Positions 52,101 to 60,888 of a stretch of DNA of 64,000 nt are shown here, in pieces (positions within the stretch are counted from its first letter, which is position 1; each line of letters begins with the position of its first letter). The notes beneath the pieces are model-generated. The model had not been told where the DNA came from and did no database searches. It saw only the letters and a program-made list of their open reading frames with translations. A program made the translations under genes and the position numbers. This stretch comes from Tritrichomonas musculus (taxonomy: Eukaryota; Parabasalia; Tritrichomonadida; Tritrichomonadidae), in NCBI GenBank assembly GCA_039105265.1, contig JAPFFF010000003.1, positions 806,001-870,000 on the forward strand. Direction: 5' to 3'.

Positions 52101-54465
52101 TGTTTTGACAATTATTTCCTGTCCAATTTTTACCATCCCATGTTAATTCCCAGTTATGACCAAATAGATAGTCTTTGAATCTAAATACTAAATTTTGTGG
52201 TATGTCATAATCTTTATCTATATCCCATCTCATACAATAATAATTGGATTCTTCATACGTCTTAGATGGTCTATATAAATATAACTGGTCTGATTCCTTC
52301 AAGGTAAAATACTTGGAGTCAGTTGATGGAGTAGAGGGAACAACATCATAGATTGTTTGATATTTGGAGACCAATGAGTTATATTGATTTCGAAATACTT
52401 CTAATATATCATCATCAATCTCAATTACAATTTTATTTCCATCAGGGTCAACAATATCAAAGCTATTTTCATCATCAGTATTAACAACGTCATTATCATC
52501 AACTTCAAGTGTACGAGCATGAGGAGCAGGAGGATGTCGTGTAATCTTATTTACAATCCATTGGGCACCTCTTCCTATTGGTTCGAAAAGGGCAGCTATT
52601 AGAATTACACATAAACAAAATGCCCCAACGCCTAAACCCCCAGCGATTGCATATACAAGTATTACGTAAACATACAGAATTAAATCAGAATAACCTCCTA
52701 TATATTGCCAAAATTGAGCATCTATCCAATTTCCGCCTATCTGTATAATATTATTAACTAAATTCGGGTAGTTCATGATAAAATCAACTATGAAGTGCCA
52801 TAAGTTGCTCCAAAATAATGTAAATGAGCTATATGCTATTTTAATCATTCGAATTCCTTCATTCTTTAATTCATCAATTTTGTTATTAAGTCTTGGTGTC
52901 AATTCTTTTATCTCATCAATGACCTGATGCAAATCTACATCCTTAAAGTCAGCATCTGCATCTTCTCCTCCAATATAAAAGATTACCCCCACTTTTTCAT
53001 TATCTTTAACAGCTTCATATGCAATATCCACAATACTATCAATACCATACCAGATAAAATAAAATAAGTTATATATAATCTTCATAAATTCTTTTGTCGC
53101 AAAAGCAATTGTTTTATAAGTTAATTTAATAGGCTGTTTAGCAAGAGATAGGGTAGTTGAAATGATATTATACAATAAGTCTTTTATCCATCCTATTGTC
53201 TCTTTACTATATAACCAAAACTTGGATACTGTTAATTTGAGTACTTCTGGTTCTATTATTTTTGGAATCGTATATTCTTCGAGTTTCTTTAATTCATCAA
53301 TAGGAGGAATTACATAAACCATATCTTCTTTGTTAACTAACTCTTTTGGTGGTTCAGTTGGAGTAGGCGTAGGTGTAGGTGTAGGGTCTGGAGTTGGCTC
53401 AGGTGTTGGAGTAGGTGGTGGTGTTTCATCAATTTCTATTTTAACCTCATGTATTTCTGGTTCACCAGTTGTTTTATTAATTAGGCACATGGAAGTATTA
53501 CCACCTGTTAAGTTCAAGAGAGTCTCATAACTTATGGTTTGATCATTTAATGCATCTATCCATTTAGTAATATTAGCAGCTGTTGTATTTGTTTTCTCAG
53601 CAAAGTCTTTCATGTTATTTATCTTTGTCTCATTGACATCAAAGATAGTTTCATTAGTAGTTTCATTAACTTTTAAATCTACATATTTAATGGGCTCAAT
53701 CTCAGTAAAATCAACAGTATTATTTTTTATCCACTTTGATATATTATCATTACTTGTACTTAACTCTTTTATTATAGTTTCCATGTTTTTAGGTTTTATT
53801 GTATCTGTTCCATAGGTAATTGCTTTGGTAGTTTCATCTACATGTTCGACAATTATTTTTAAGTCCTTTAATGTATTCCAATCGATACTTGGAACAATTG
53901 CATTATTAACTTCATCTATATTTTGAATCATTAAATTCATAACATCTAACATACCTTTTTGATTCGCTGTTAATGCTTCTATTAACTTCTTATATGTACT
54001 AACATCATATTCTTCTTCTATTATATCTTTATCACTTATCTCTCCAGTGAAATATTTTAAGGTAGCTCCGGGTGCAATACCAGAATCTACATCTTCCCTC
54101 ATTTTGGTTAAAAAGACTTCTAAATTTTTAGCACTGTCTCTTAATCTTTCATATAGTTTATTGAGACTAGCACAATATTGTATTTTTGTCGTTAGTGTAC
54201 CATCAGTATTCCATGTATATATACCTTTACCTCCCATAATGTTAAGAGCACCAAAAGACTCGAGCCCATTTTTATCCAGATAGTCACTAACCAATTTTAT
54301 GTCTATCTCTTCCTTATTATATAAGCAACTGAATTTTGGATAATCTTTAGGGTCTCCACCTCTTATGATATCGATGTTGTTTTCATCATTAACACTTATC
54401 TCTATGTCTTTGTCTTTTAGCTTCTCTGTTTCTCCTGATAACAAAGAATAAACTTTAATTGACAT
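49198..54465 (-). CDS. Maverick giant fibre-like structural protein 2
   Basis: 1755 residues from the ATG at 54465 (MSIKVYSLLSGETEK); the longer frame start at 54570 would overlap the divergent gene at 54482. Features: alpha-helical N-terminal part; Pro/Thr stalk (PTPEPTPDPTPTPTPTPTEP, about 390); an amphipathic and hydrophobic block with membrane-type segments (YVYVILVYAIAGGLGVGAFC, about 620); the same module as protein 1 (DQLYLYRPSKTYEESNYYCM, NLVFRFKDYLFGHNWELTWD, later FDIIIQQQFYEVEPDP and SSKIIWADNI); a Gly-rich patch (GPGGNGGGGGGGGGGYPG, about 1120); Thr/Asp-rich linkers; and a C-terminal coiled coil (YIDTLEARLAALEAKC). Presumably a large virion component, possibly membrane-associated. 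Function inferred only from context. Confidence 0.75.
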   Translation of the reverse strand: MSIKVYSLLSGETEKLKDKDIEISVNDENNIDIIRGGDPKDYPKFSCLYNKEEIDIKLVSDYLDKNGLESFGALNIMGGKGIYTWNTDGTLTTKIQYCASLNKLYERLRDSAKNLEVFLTKMREDVDSGIAPGATLKYFTGEISDKDIIEEEYDVSTYKKLIEALTANQKGMLDVMNLMIQNIDEVNNAIVPSIDWNTLKDLKIIVEHVDETTKAITYGTDTIKPKNMETIIKELSTSNDNISKWIKNNTVDFTEIEPIKYVDLKVNETTNETIFDVNETKINNMKDFAEKTNTTAANITKWIDALNDQTISYETLLNLTGGNTSMCLINKTTGEPEIHEVKIEIDETPPPTPTPEPTPDPTPTPTPTPTEPPKELVNKEDMVYVIPPIDELKKLEEYTIPKIIEPEVLKLTVSKFWLYSKETIGWIKDLLYNIISTTLSLAKQPIKLTYKTIAFATKEFMKIIYNLFYFIWYGIDSIVDIAYEAVKDNEKVGVIFYIGGEDADADFKDVDLHQVIDEIKELTPRLNNKIDELKNEGIRMIKIAYSSFTLFWSNLWHFIVDFIMNYPNLVNNIIQIGGNWIDAQFWQYIGGYSDLILYVYVILVYAIAGGLGVGAFCLCVILIAALFEPIGRGAQWIVNKITRHPPAPHARTLEVDDNDVVNTDDENSFDIVDPDGNKIVIEIDDDILEVFRNQYNSLVSKYQTIYDVVPSTPSTDSKYFTLKESDQLYLYRPSKTYEESNYYCMRWDIDKDYDIPQNLVFRFKDYLFGHNWELTWDGKNWTGNNCQNMCTEKISYMNTNNGAPALTIKHNERIGRWIKGTIKEDLTDDDNYAHILKDYLTNWRVVKKDGTILSEGITATFDSSGSGTLTQDGYKYEQARMYVDAPSGLNADDGLYVYADLNINGNITELKWDCHPTHCINSGVMHTYGSNPCLESFNYHREKRHSIKIIEGFNHKNIRIYIEKELFDFDVKVNPFDIIIQQQFYEVEPDPRKCTTISTDYNIYSSKIIWADNIMTMRRDLNVVGGITDILAYDYALLKQTVDNLVEQMRIQAMYNEYTDSIKQGVAVANSILNILATTVCIASALSTLNMSNNSVTINTYQTRPFPAGPGGNGGGGGGGGGGYPGDGGSGFQGKFLVNVDLKADKMTMERFLPITTTVQNPVAGAISTFSATQVVLSTTHALTQLGNAIATLGSNVLHFFRNRPDTNGTETLNINSSSITITDNDTDNATNTITTTEQSLERTHREVQPQVVTDETDEIRTDITVPQTTMTNTASTTIALRNQVPVINISGIQYTLEDIADMTRAERNALVASHPDILRIQYHGREWFNVYDLFYNDQLIIHNNVFQRRTLIRPADIEMTDRIHRATDNNWSIEWEGTTYTARDIEQLSMQDRLNLPFVQNGDIGLEPYLNDQTMEAWINIIDHRGETIDPIVATIDYSAPTTANISGGQVRFVGINSQIEVNANGVRYQHYDLVATTDTWTVPGTTPAITARMIEQMSDEQRGELMDNIYSHGNLLAFNDTLDETTGEEITQVLYNGNVVATIDRRRLHVINIVNGVIEMYQQDGVISATTQVIMGAVGYVARRFLHGQWQFVRHHPGDAAAIAGVAAEAYVANRIGLFNIPSWFRRNDNPETLAEEDVLEKILAWAYHEETDDEPELEITMKDADKMMVSFDTCINIAKTYRDTLKGTIAFMCEKIKELENKSSTKHPLEDIDMTAYITKVEVKEMIDQKDAYIDTLEARLAALEAKCANIE

Positions 54466-54481
54466 TTTAGGATATAATAAA

Positions 54482-55222
54482 ATGCTAGTATCAGTACAAA
54501 GCACAAATGCAGATGAATATAATAAGGTATCGGTTAATTTAGATATACCTTGGAAGTGTAAATATGTCAAGTATTATGTATCTTCATTAAGCACCTTGAG
54601 TAATATTCTGTTAACCAATGATGAAGATTATATTGAGATGTCAAGTGATTCAGTACCTATTAAAGCCTATTTTCGAACTCCTAAATTTTCTTATACAATC
54701 AAAGAATTACAATCGGTATTAAATTTAATGTCTTGGTTTCAATGGGAGTATAAACAAGAAACAAGAACATTCCAAATAAAAACCACAATGAAGACTACCA
54801 TTACGTCTTTAACTCATCGAGCTGCATTAGTAACTGGTCTTTATAATACTCCATTGCCTTTAGAGTTACCTGCTAATACAACCTATATAATAAAAGATAT
54901 ACCAATATTAAATCATACTAAGTTGTATCTAGTATCTCTACAAGGTAATGCCATATACTCGAATATAGGTGAACAGCAATATACACCTTCAGTTATTGGT
55001 ACAATAAATACCTTCACTGTAGATAAGAAACCACTTATCTATGATTTCGAGACTGAGGGTAAGCCTTTAAAAATAAAAACATTTACAGATTCATTAAAGT
55101 TTTTAGAATTAAGTTTAGTAGATTTTCAATACCAGCCGATATTGTTAAAAAGTCCTTTGTTCATAACTATCAAAATTAAACCATCCAACTCGACTGATAT
55201 CAATGATGTTATAACTAAGTAA
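54482..55222 (+). CDS. Candidate Maverick minor capsid (penton-type) protein
   Basis: 246 residues, beta-strand rich, with the length of Polinton penton-type single jelly-roll proteins (about 240-280). The C-terminus LELSLVDFQYQPILLKSPLF then ITIKIKP follows the typical last strands of these proteins (L-x-L-x-D-x-x-x-x-P-I/L-x-L-x-x-P-L/F-x-x-x-I). It also lies beside the polymerase and structural genes. Start: ATG at 54482, 16 nt from the divergent ATG of the 49198 gene. Its stop overlaps the polymerase stop by 8 nt (convergent). No initiator match to TCAY; the nearest is GACATTTTAG. Assignment is by size, strand pattern and context, not by a clear motif. Confidence 0.55.
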   Translation: MLVSVQSTNADEYNKVSVNLDIPWKCKYVKYYVSSLSTLSNILLTNDEDYIEMSSDSVPIKAYFRTPKFSYTIKELQSVLNLMSWFQWEYKQETRTFQIKTTMKTTITSLTHRAALVTGLYNTPLPLELPANTTYIIKDIPILNHTKLYLVSLQGNAIYSNIGEQQYTPSVIGTINTFTVDKKPLIYDFETEGKPLKIKTFTDSLKFLELSLVDFQYQPILLKSPLFITIKIKPSNSTDINDVITK

Positions 55223-58200
55223 ACCTAAGAGTACGTGCAAATTTAGGTAAGTTGGTTTGTTGAAATGTCTTTGACTTCCTGAATGCATTCGAACCATCCA
55301 ACAAATCAAATGTCATACTTTCTCCTTCATGCATTCTTTCAAAAAGCTCTTCAACTGAGATATCCATCCTTTTGCACTTGTTGAGAATAACTTGTTTTGG
55401 AATTCCTTTGAGTCTAATATGATATCCTTCATTTCCTTGTTCATCAACCAAGATATCGAGGTAGCTCTTTTTACCAAGTGCAATGAGTTTTCTTGAGTGT
55501 ATTTCCCCTTGACTACCTTCGAACTCATCAAAGTCATTATGAAACTGACACATATTTTTTCCAATAAGAGGTTGATGATACTTGAACTGGAATAAGTCAG
55601 CTATCCTTGGTACATCTTTTTCAAGTACATGCATACTATCAGTATCTTGATAAAAGATAGGTATACCTGCTTGCTCAGCTGTAGCCATAACCCTGTTCAT
55701 TAAGTGCTTACTCCAAGAGAGAACGCTTGCACCAAATTGAGGTAGGTTGAAATGGTCATTAATTGGTTTCAACTTCTTGACATAGCACTTATCAATATTA
55801 GCATCTTCAACAACCTCCTTGATAAAGTTGTAGTTCCTCCAGAGGTACTTGTATAGTTGGCTTTTTGGTACTGTCTTGGTTTCAGTCTTTGTTGCTTTTA
55901 ATATTGACTTGCCATATATGGAGTTGAGGAGGAGCTTTATTGTTTGTTCAAGAGGGTTCTTTTGCTTTTTATAACTTGCCCTGAGATTAAAGAGCTTCTC
56001 AATGAACTCATTGATTTTCTTGTTAAATCCTTCATCAAAGTAATAGCCACGTATTAACTCATATTCAACATCATAAAATTCGAACAAGTCCATGAGACCT
56101 ACTTTATCGATATAATAATGGTCAACAAGGAAATTGCCGAATATTTTACTACCTGCTTCATTCCTTGTAAATACTTGTCCAAATTTATATGGCTCTTTTG
56201 ATTTACATTCGAGTTTCTTGATGTTGACTTCGATAAAGAATGTATCATATTGCATAAGTTGTTCATGTGTTGTACCTTGTGGTATTACTTTAGGTCTTCC
56301 TAATGGTATACCATCCATAACATACATTGCAGATGGATATAAGCTAACTGCATCAAAGTCTTGTATCTTTCCTTCGATGTATTGCTTTTCATTACCTGCT
56401 GTCATTGTTCTTCCACCAGAGACACATCGTTGTATGAAGTCTTGACACTTACCTGATAGTTCATAACATCCATCAAAGCAACCATATTTCTTGGCAAAGC
56501 AGTATCCAATAGCACTTATAGATATAAAATCATGAACACCATACATATCTGTCTTTGTTTCTTTAAAGACTGCTTTCAGGTCTTCATTAAATTTTTCCAT
56601 TCCCTTCATCAAAACAATACAGTCCTTGAAACAATAGAAGATGGCATATTTAATGATGTCGATTTTGCCATCATTATAGCAATTTGCGATTTTTGCATTT
56701 TCGATAATCTGCTTGCAGTTTGCATCAAGTTGTGCTTTCGATAACTTATCTGCATTTTCATCGATGTATTGCTGTTGGAACTCAGTAGCATCAACAATTC
56801 TTCTTTGAATGTTCTCTTGTGTATATAGCTTATATGCCATGACTTCCTTGTGAACATTGAGGTTGAACATTGTAGCAAATTTACTTAATGCTTGAGGTAT
56901 TATACTATATGAGTTCCTGAATGTTAATCGCTTTTTGACTTTCCTTGTACCTTCTTCGAATAATGTCATGATGATTTGCAACACAGTTCCACTTCGTTCT
57001 GTTATCTGTGTATCCCATCCAGGTGTGTTAATGAAAAAACATGCATCATACTTGAGGTTATGAAAATATGTTAATGAGCCACTCCATAAATAATTCAAGA
57101 GCTTCTGTCCACAATCTTCACCTTGAATAGATATTTTATGTATGTTGGCTCCATCTCGAAAGATCGTACAATTGAGATATGGTATATGTGGACTGACTGT
57201 CGAGTTTGTTTCGAAGTCGCTATAATAAATCCTTGACCATGTATTTTGTTTCTTTTTATTATTCTCAATGAGTCTTGTACTTTGTTCTGCATTATATTCG
57301 AGACTTACATAGTCATTAACATGTTCATATTCAGTTGTGTTGATAATATCCATTTCGCATGCTTTGATTTCTTCAAATAGATGTAACTCAAACATCTTTT
57401 GGAAAAAGGTTATTGGTTTGATTCCTTCATGTTTATAGTCTTTGACAGTCTTTCCATTTTTCTCCAATCTTGCTATCATACATCTTTTGTCAAAAGGCAT
57501 ATATGCAAATGTTCTATCAAGTTCTTCATAGTGTTGAAGGTAGAATAATGTACAAGGTATTTTCCTGTTGAGCATATAATGGTCTTTGAACAATATCAGG
57601 TTAACTTCTCTTTTAAAATCAACAGACCATTTTTTCTTTCTGGTGTTGATTCTTGTTTCATACTTGTATTTATCAGGTTGTTCAACAATTCTAATGATAC
57701 TAAAATTGCACTTGAACTTTTTAGCTACTTCTTCTATCTTGTTATTGGGTATGGCTCTTGTTTGAACAAAAAATCGTAAGTCATCTATTTCATCATCAGT
57801 GAACACACCTGATTGTATACAAGCATATACAAAACAATTATCTCTGTAGTTCTCTTTCCTTACCTCATGAAAGATTTGGTATGTAGATAAGTCTATAGGT
57901 GATAGATTGATGTATGGGAAAAAACTACCTTCTGGTGTATTTCGATAGTCTTCATCAATTTCGACTTCATCATCATAGATTTCATGAGTATCCATATCTT
58001 GCATCTTGGTTCTAAAATGAACACCATCATTTGTTTTGTTCATGTCAATAAATTGTACCTCATATCGAACTGGAATGAACATGTTTGAGATATATGGATT
58101 AGTGTCTGATTGGTCTTCACTTAAATCAAGTTCTCCTGTTATATGACCTAATGTACTTTCGATGTTGTGCTTATCACTGAGTGTGAAGTACTTATAAGTT

Positions 58201-58499
58201 CCATCAAGTGCAATTGCTTTAACAATAGGTCTTCCAACATTTTTCTTTTTATGTATCTGTCGTAGTGCTTCCGTAAATGCGTACCTCTTATCTTCATCTT
58301 GATTGATGTCTGTAGCAAAACCAATACCTTGTCCTGCAGGAATCATGAGCTTCCTCATTTCTTCTTTAAATTTGTCTTTCTTTTGGTATTGTTTTGCACG
58401 TCGATTATATTCACGACGAAACTGTGATTTTGTATCAGCATAGACATCTCCAATAGCATCTAAAAAATTATCTTCAATGTCCTTGTTCATGTTTAACAT
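55215..58499 (-). CDS. Protein-primed family B DNA polymerase of the Maverick
   Basis: Replicates the element. 1094 residues from the ATG at 58499. An initiator (TCACTT, 58507-58512) lies downstream of the longer frame start at 58532, so that start is rejected. The N-terminal domain has a Cys-His pair pattern, DNCFVYACIQSG (about 219) and LFKDHYML (about 303), resembling OTU-like or related cysteine-protease folds fused to Polinton polymerases. Exonuclease: ExoI YSDFETN (about 424), ExoII YFHNLKYD (about 476). Palm: motif A DFDAVSLYPSAM (about 712), motif B LLLNSIYGKS (about 858), motif C YQDTDSMHV (about 948). All key carboxylates are present. A TPR2-type insertion expected of protein-primed enzymes lies between motifs A and B. 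Intact, so the element may still be replication-competent. Confidence 0.93.
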   Translation of the reverse strand: MLNMNKDIEDNFLDAIGDVYADTKSQFRREYNRRAKQYQKKDKFKEEMRKLMIPAGQGIGFATDINQDEDKRYAFTEALRQIHKKKNVGRPIVKAIALDGTYKYFTLSDKHNIESTLGHITGELDLSEDQSDTNPYISNMFIPVRYEVQFIDMNKTNDGVHFRTKMQDMDTHEIYDDEVEIDEDYRNTPEGSFFPYINLSPIDLSTYQIFHEVRKENYRDNCFVYACIQSGVFTDDEIDDLRFFVQTRAIPNNKIEEVAKKFKCNFSIIRIVEQPDKYKYETRINTRKKKWSVDFKREVNLILFKDHYMLNRKIPCTLFYLQHYEELDRTFAYMPFDKRCMIARLEKNGKTVKDYKHEGIKPITFFQKMFELHLFEEIKACEMDIINTTEYEHVNDYVSLEYNAEQSTRLIENNKKKQNTWSRIYYSDFETNSTVSPHIPYLNCTIFRDGANIHKISIQGEDCGQKLLNYLWSGSLTYFHNLKYDACFFINTPGWDTQITERSGTVLQIIMTLFEEGTRKVKKRLTFRNSYSIIPQALSKFATMFNLNVHKEVMAYKLYTQENIQRRIVDATEFQQQYIDENADKLSKAQLDANCKQIIENAKIANCYNDGKIDIIKYAIFYCFKDCIVLMKGMEKFNEDLKAVFKETKTDMYGVHDFISISAIGYCFAKKYGCFDGCYELSGKCQDFIQRCVSGGRTMTAGNEKQYIEGKIQDFDAVSLYPSAMYVMDGIPLGRPKVIPQGTTHEQLMQYDTFFIEVNIKKLECKSKEPYKFGQVFTRNEAGSKIFGNFLVDHYYIDKVGLMDLFEFYDVEYELIRGYYFDEGFNKKINEFIEKLFNLRASYKKQKNPLEQTIKLLLNSIYGKSILKATKTETKTVPKSQLYKYLWRNYNFIKEVVEDANIDKCYVKKLKPINDHFNLPQFGASVLSWSKHLMNRVMATAEQAGIPIFYQDTDSMHVLEKDVPRIADLFQFKYHQPLIGKNMCQFHNDFDEFEGSQGEIHSRKLIALGKKSYLDILVDEQGNEGYHIRLKGIPKQVILNKCKRMDISVEELFERMHEGESMTFDLLDGSNAFRKSKTFQQTNLPKFARTLRFT

Positions 58500-58506
58500 A
58501 AAATAA

Positions 58507-58512
58507 AAGTGA
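58507..58512 (-). promoter_or_regulatory. Initiator of the Maverick polymerase
   Basis: Minus-strand TCACTT, predicted +1 opposite 58510, 11 nt upstream of the ATG at 58499. A transcript from here excludes the ATG at 58532. Confidence 0.55.
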
Positions 58513-58573
58513 AACGATAAAAATAAAAACAAAGAAAAAGTTAAAAAAATTATTTTTTTAGTTATGACCTATC

Positions 58574-59995
58574 TTATTGGGGGTAATCATCATCATCAAC
58601 GACATTATCATCGAGATGTGGAAAATGATATTGGAACTCATTTCCTTTCACCTTCGATTCAGAGTTCCGTTGAATTTCGTTCTTCTCCATTGATTCACCC
58701 CATTGCCTCATGGCTTTCAGCACTTGCTTCGGTGATTGCTTCCTTCCACTTCTCTCGAAGCTGCATGCTTTGTCCAACTTCTCTTTCTCTTCTTGTGATA
58801 AGTATTGTCGAAGATGATAAACGCAATTGGACAACTTCCATCCATAGGACTTGAACACGCTCGTCTGATCTGGTGCTTTTTTCTTGTCATATGATTCAAC
58901 AGCTTCCAACATGTTTCGAAGATAATCAGCTTCTTTCATCATCAAGTTCGATCTTGCCAACTTTTCAGCAAATGCATCATCTGTTGGAGGACCAGCTTGT
59001 TGAGCATTTTTGAGATCTGACACGTCCTTCTTTAGATCGTGAATTTTGTTAATGTACTTCGCCACCTTTTTTGGAGTAAGTTCCAATTTCATCAGCTCGA
59101 GTGCGTATTCGTCGTTATTATCAATGTCTTTCCTGAGTTCTTCAGCATTGTGATTGATGTCTTCAATGTGAAATTCTACACCAGTCATTTTCTCCTCCAA
59201 CTTCGTTAATCGTTCTTTCAAGTTTTCATTTTCTTCTATTAATTGTTCCATTTCTTCTCGAAAGTCGAATGGACGAACATTATCCTCCTTATAATCACTA
59301 TTGGATTTCATTTCATGAACACTTTTCGGTGGCTTATATGGTTCTTTGCGAGCTGGTGATGGTTCTTGTTCATGATCAACTTCTTCTTCTTCTCCTTCTA
59401 TCTTTGTTTCTTCTTTTGGATTGGAACCGAGTTTTTGATTCTCGACAAATGCAGATGGTCTAGCGAGAACTCTTGGAGGTGGTGGTATTTGTTGATTAGA
59501 AGGAGGTGGAGGAGGTGGAGGAACTTGTATTATATTATATGAGCGAGGTGGTGGAAAGACTTTATTGGAAATTGGAACATATGGAACATATGGATTCTTC
59601 CTTCTTGCATCGTCTTCTTGCTTCAATCTTGCTAATGCTTCTTCTTCTTGCTGCTTCTTCAATCTAGCTGCTTCTTCTTCTTGTTGCTTCTTCAATCGAG
59701 CTGCTTCTTCTTCTTCTTGCTGCTTCTTCAATCTTGCTGCTTCTTCTTCTTCTTGCTTCTTCTTCAATCTAGCTGCTTCTTCTTCTTGCTGCTTCTTCTT
59801 CAATCTAGCTGCTGCTTCTTCTTGCTGCTTCATGATGAACTGTCGCATGGATTCGAGTTGTTCTGGGGTCATGTTCTTGAGCCAAACTTCTGTGGGTGGA
59901 GCTGATGGCGGATCTGATGGTGGAGCTTGTTGACCCGATTGCTCGATCGAGTCAAATAGACTAACATCGCTGTCTGAGCTGTAGTTGTATGACAT
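58574..59995 (-). CDS. Maverick-borne coiled-coil protein with KKQQEEEAARL repeats
   Basis: 473 residues. The acidic/Ser N-terminus is followed by a repeat of about 10-13 residues, LKKQQEEEEAARLKK, about six times (residues 60-130), forming a long charged helix. Then a Pro-rich stretch (QVPPPPPPPSNQQIPPPPRV), an acidic linker, a second coiled coil (EENENLKERLTKLEEKM) and a basic C-terminus. Initiator-like TCATT at 60007-60011, about 13 nt before the ATG. No enzymatic motif seen. Possible scaffold or core protein of the virion; that is inference. The repeat DNA is (CTT)n-like and may expand or contract. Confidence 0.7.
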   Translation of the reverse strand: MSYNYSSDSDVSLFDSIEQSGQQAPPSDPPSAPPTEVWLKNMTPEQLESMRQFIMKQQEEAAARLKKKQQEEEAARLKKKQEEEEAARLKKQQEEEEAARLKKQQEEEAARLKKQQEEEALARLKQEDDARRKNPYVPYVPISNKVFPPPRSYNIIQVPPPPPPPSNQQIPPPPRVLARPSAFVENQKLGSNPKEETKIEGEEEEVDHEQEPSPARKEPYKPPKSVHEMKSNSDYKEDNVRPFDFREEMEQLIEENENLKERLTKLEEKMTGVEFHIEDINHNAEELRKDIDNNDEYALELMKLELTPKKVAKYINKIHDLKKDVSDLKNAQQAGPPTDDAFAEKLARSNLMMKEADYLRNMLEAVESYDKKKAPDQTSVFKSYGWKLSNCVYHLRQYLSQEEKEKLDKACSFERSGRKQSPKQVLKAMRQWGESMEKNEIQRNSESKVKGNEFQYHFPHLDDNVVDDDDYPQ

Positions 59996-60006
59996 ACAAG
60001 TATAAA

Positions 60007-60011
60007 AATGA
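60007..60011 (-). promoter_or_regulatory. Initiator of the Maverick coiled-coil gene
   Basis: Minus-strand TCATT with predicted +1 opposite 60009, about 13 nt before the ATG at 59995. Confidence 0.45.
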
Positions 60012-60168
60012 TCTATTTTCTAGTTGATATCACTAAATTTTAAATTTCGTAGAAAAACTCGAAGGTAGATATTTTTCTTTGAAAAAGTTAAATACACTAT
60101 AAAAATTCAAAAATTGAATTAAAAAAAATAAAATATATTGAAATTTTAAAAAAATATATTTATTAATA

Positions 60169-60173
60169 TCACT
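60169..60173 (+). promoter_or_regulatory. Initiator of the 141-residue Maverick gene
   Basis: TCACT with predicted +1 A at 60171, 15 nt before the ATG at 60186. Confidence 0.55.
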
Positions 60174-60185
60174 ATTATTTTATTA

Positions 60186-60611
60186 ATGATGAATGAAGAA
60201 GAAGATAAAATAGAAGATATTTTACAAAAACAAACACCTCCTAAAGATCATGATTCATTCGACTACAAAATTAATATAAACATGTCGAAAAAAATATCTC
60301 AACTAAAAGTTGAAGATGATACATCAAATTTAAGAACGATGTGTGAAAATTATGCTCATGCTCTTGAAAATGATGCACATCGACTTCGAGCAAAACAAAA
60401 AAAGAGGTATGATGAATGGTTTGACAGCCTCGAAAAAGATTGTTATCCTGCAAGAGACATTGTTAACTTGTACAACATGTTCTTTGGTCATGAACTATCT
60501 ATTACTCGACTTGGTTTCGGGCATCTCGATGGAACAAAGAGACACTTTACACATAAGAAAGTGAAAAGAAACAAGAAGTTCATCACAATGTACTACAAGA
60601 AAAATGAATAA
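60186..60611 (+). CDS. Maverick small protein, unknown (141 residues)
   Basis: Acidic N-terminus (MMNEEEDKIEDILQK), helical middle (NYAHALENDAHRLRAKQKKR), and C-terminal half with ARDIVNLYNMFFGHELSITR and a basic end. The last part could be a small DNA-binding fold, but I recognise no family. Initiator-like TCACT at 60169 supports the start. Transcribed opposite to the polymerase and coiled-coil genes. Confidence 0.65.
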   Translation: MMNEEEDKIEDILQKQTPPKDHDSFDYKININMSKKISQLKVEDDTSNLRTMCENYAHALENDAHRLRAKQKKRYDEWFDSLEKDCYPARDIVNLYNMFFGHELSITRLGFGHLDGTKRHFTHKKVKRNKKFITMYYKKNE

Positions 60612-60641
60612 CTAAAAAAAAGTTTTTTTTTTAACTACATG

Positions 60642-60888
60642 TTTTTCCTCATAAGCTACCTTTTTCCTCATAAGCTACCTTTTTCCTCATAAGCTACCTT
60701 TTTCCTCATAAGCTACCTTTTTCCTCATAAGCTACCTTTTTCCTCATAAGCTACCTTTTTCCTCATAAGCTACCTTTTTCCTCATAAGCTACCTTTTTCC
60801 TCATAAGCTACCTTTTTCCTCATAAGCTACCTTTTTCCTCATAAGCTACCTTTTTCCTCATAAGCTACCTTTTTCCTCATAAGCTACC
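60642..60888. repeat. 13-copy 19 bp minisatellite
   Basis: Thirteen perfect copies of TTTTTCCTCATAAGCTACC (13 x 19 = 247 nt), then a degenerate extra copy to about 60920. The unit is not a multiple of 3, so all frames are closed quickly. The last copies supply the C-terminus and stop codon of the minus-strand gene at 60877-61167. Confidence 0.95.

Noticed and set aside
54466-54570. Longer start of the 1755-residue structural protein
   Set aside because: It would lie inside the divergent gene starting at 54482; MSIKV at 54465 is the natural start.
58500-58532. Longer start of the DNA polymerase at 58532
   Set aside because: The initiator at 58507-58512 would place the transcript start downstream of it, and the added residues are Phe-rich chance sequence.
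60642-60888. CRISPR-like or telomere-like array
   Set aside because: The 19 bp units are contiguous with no spacers, and the sequence is internal; it is a minisatellite.
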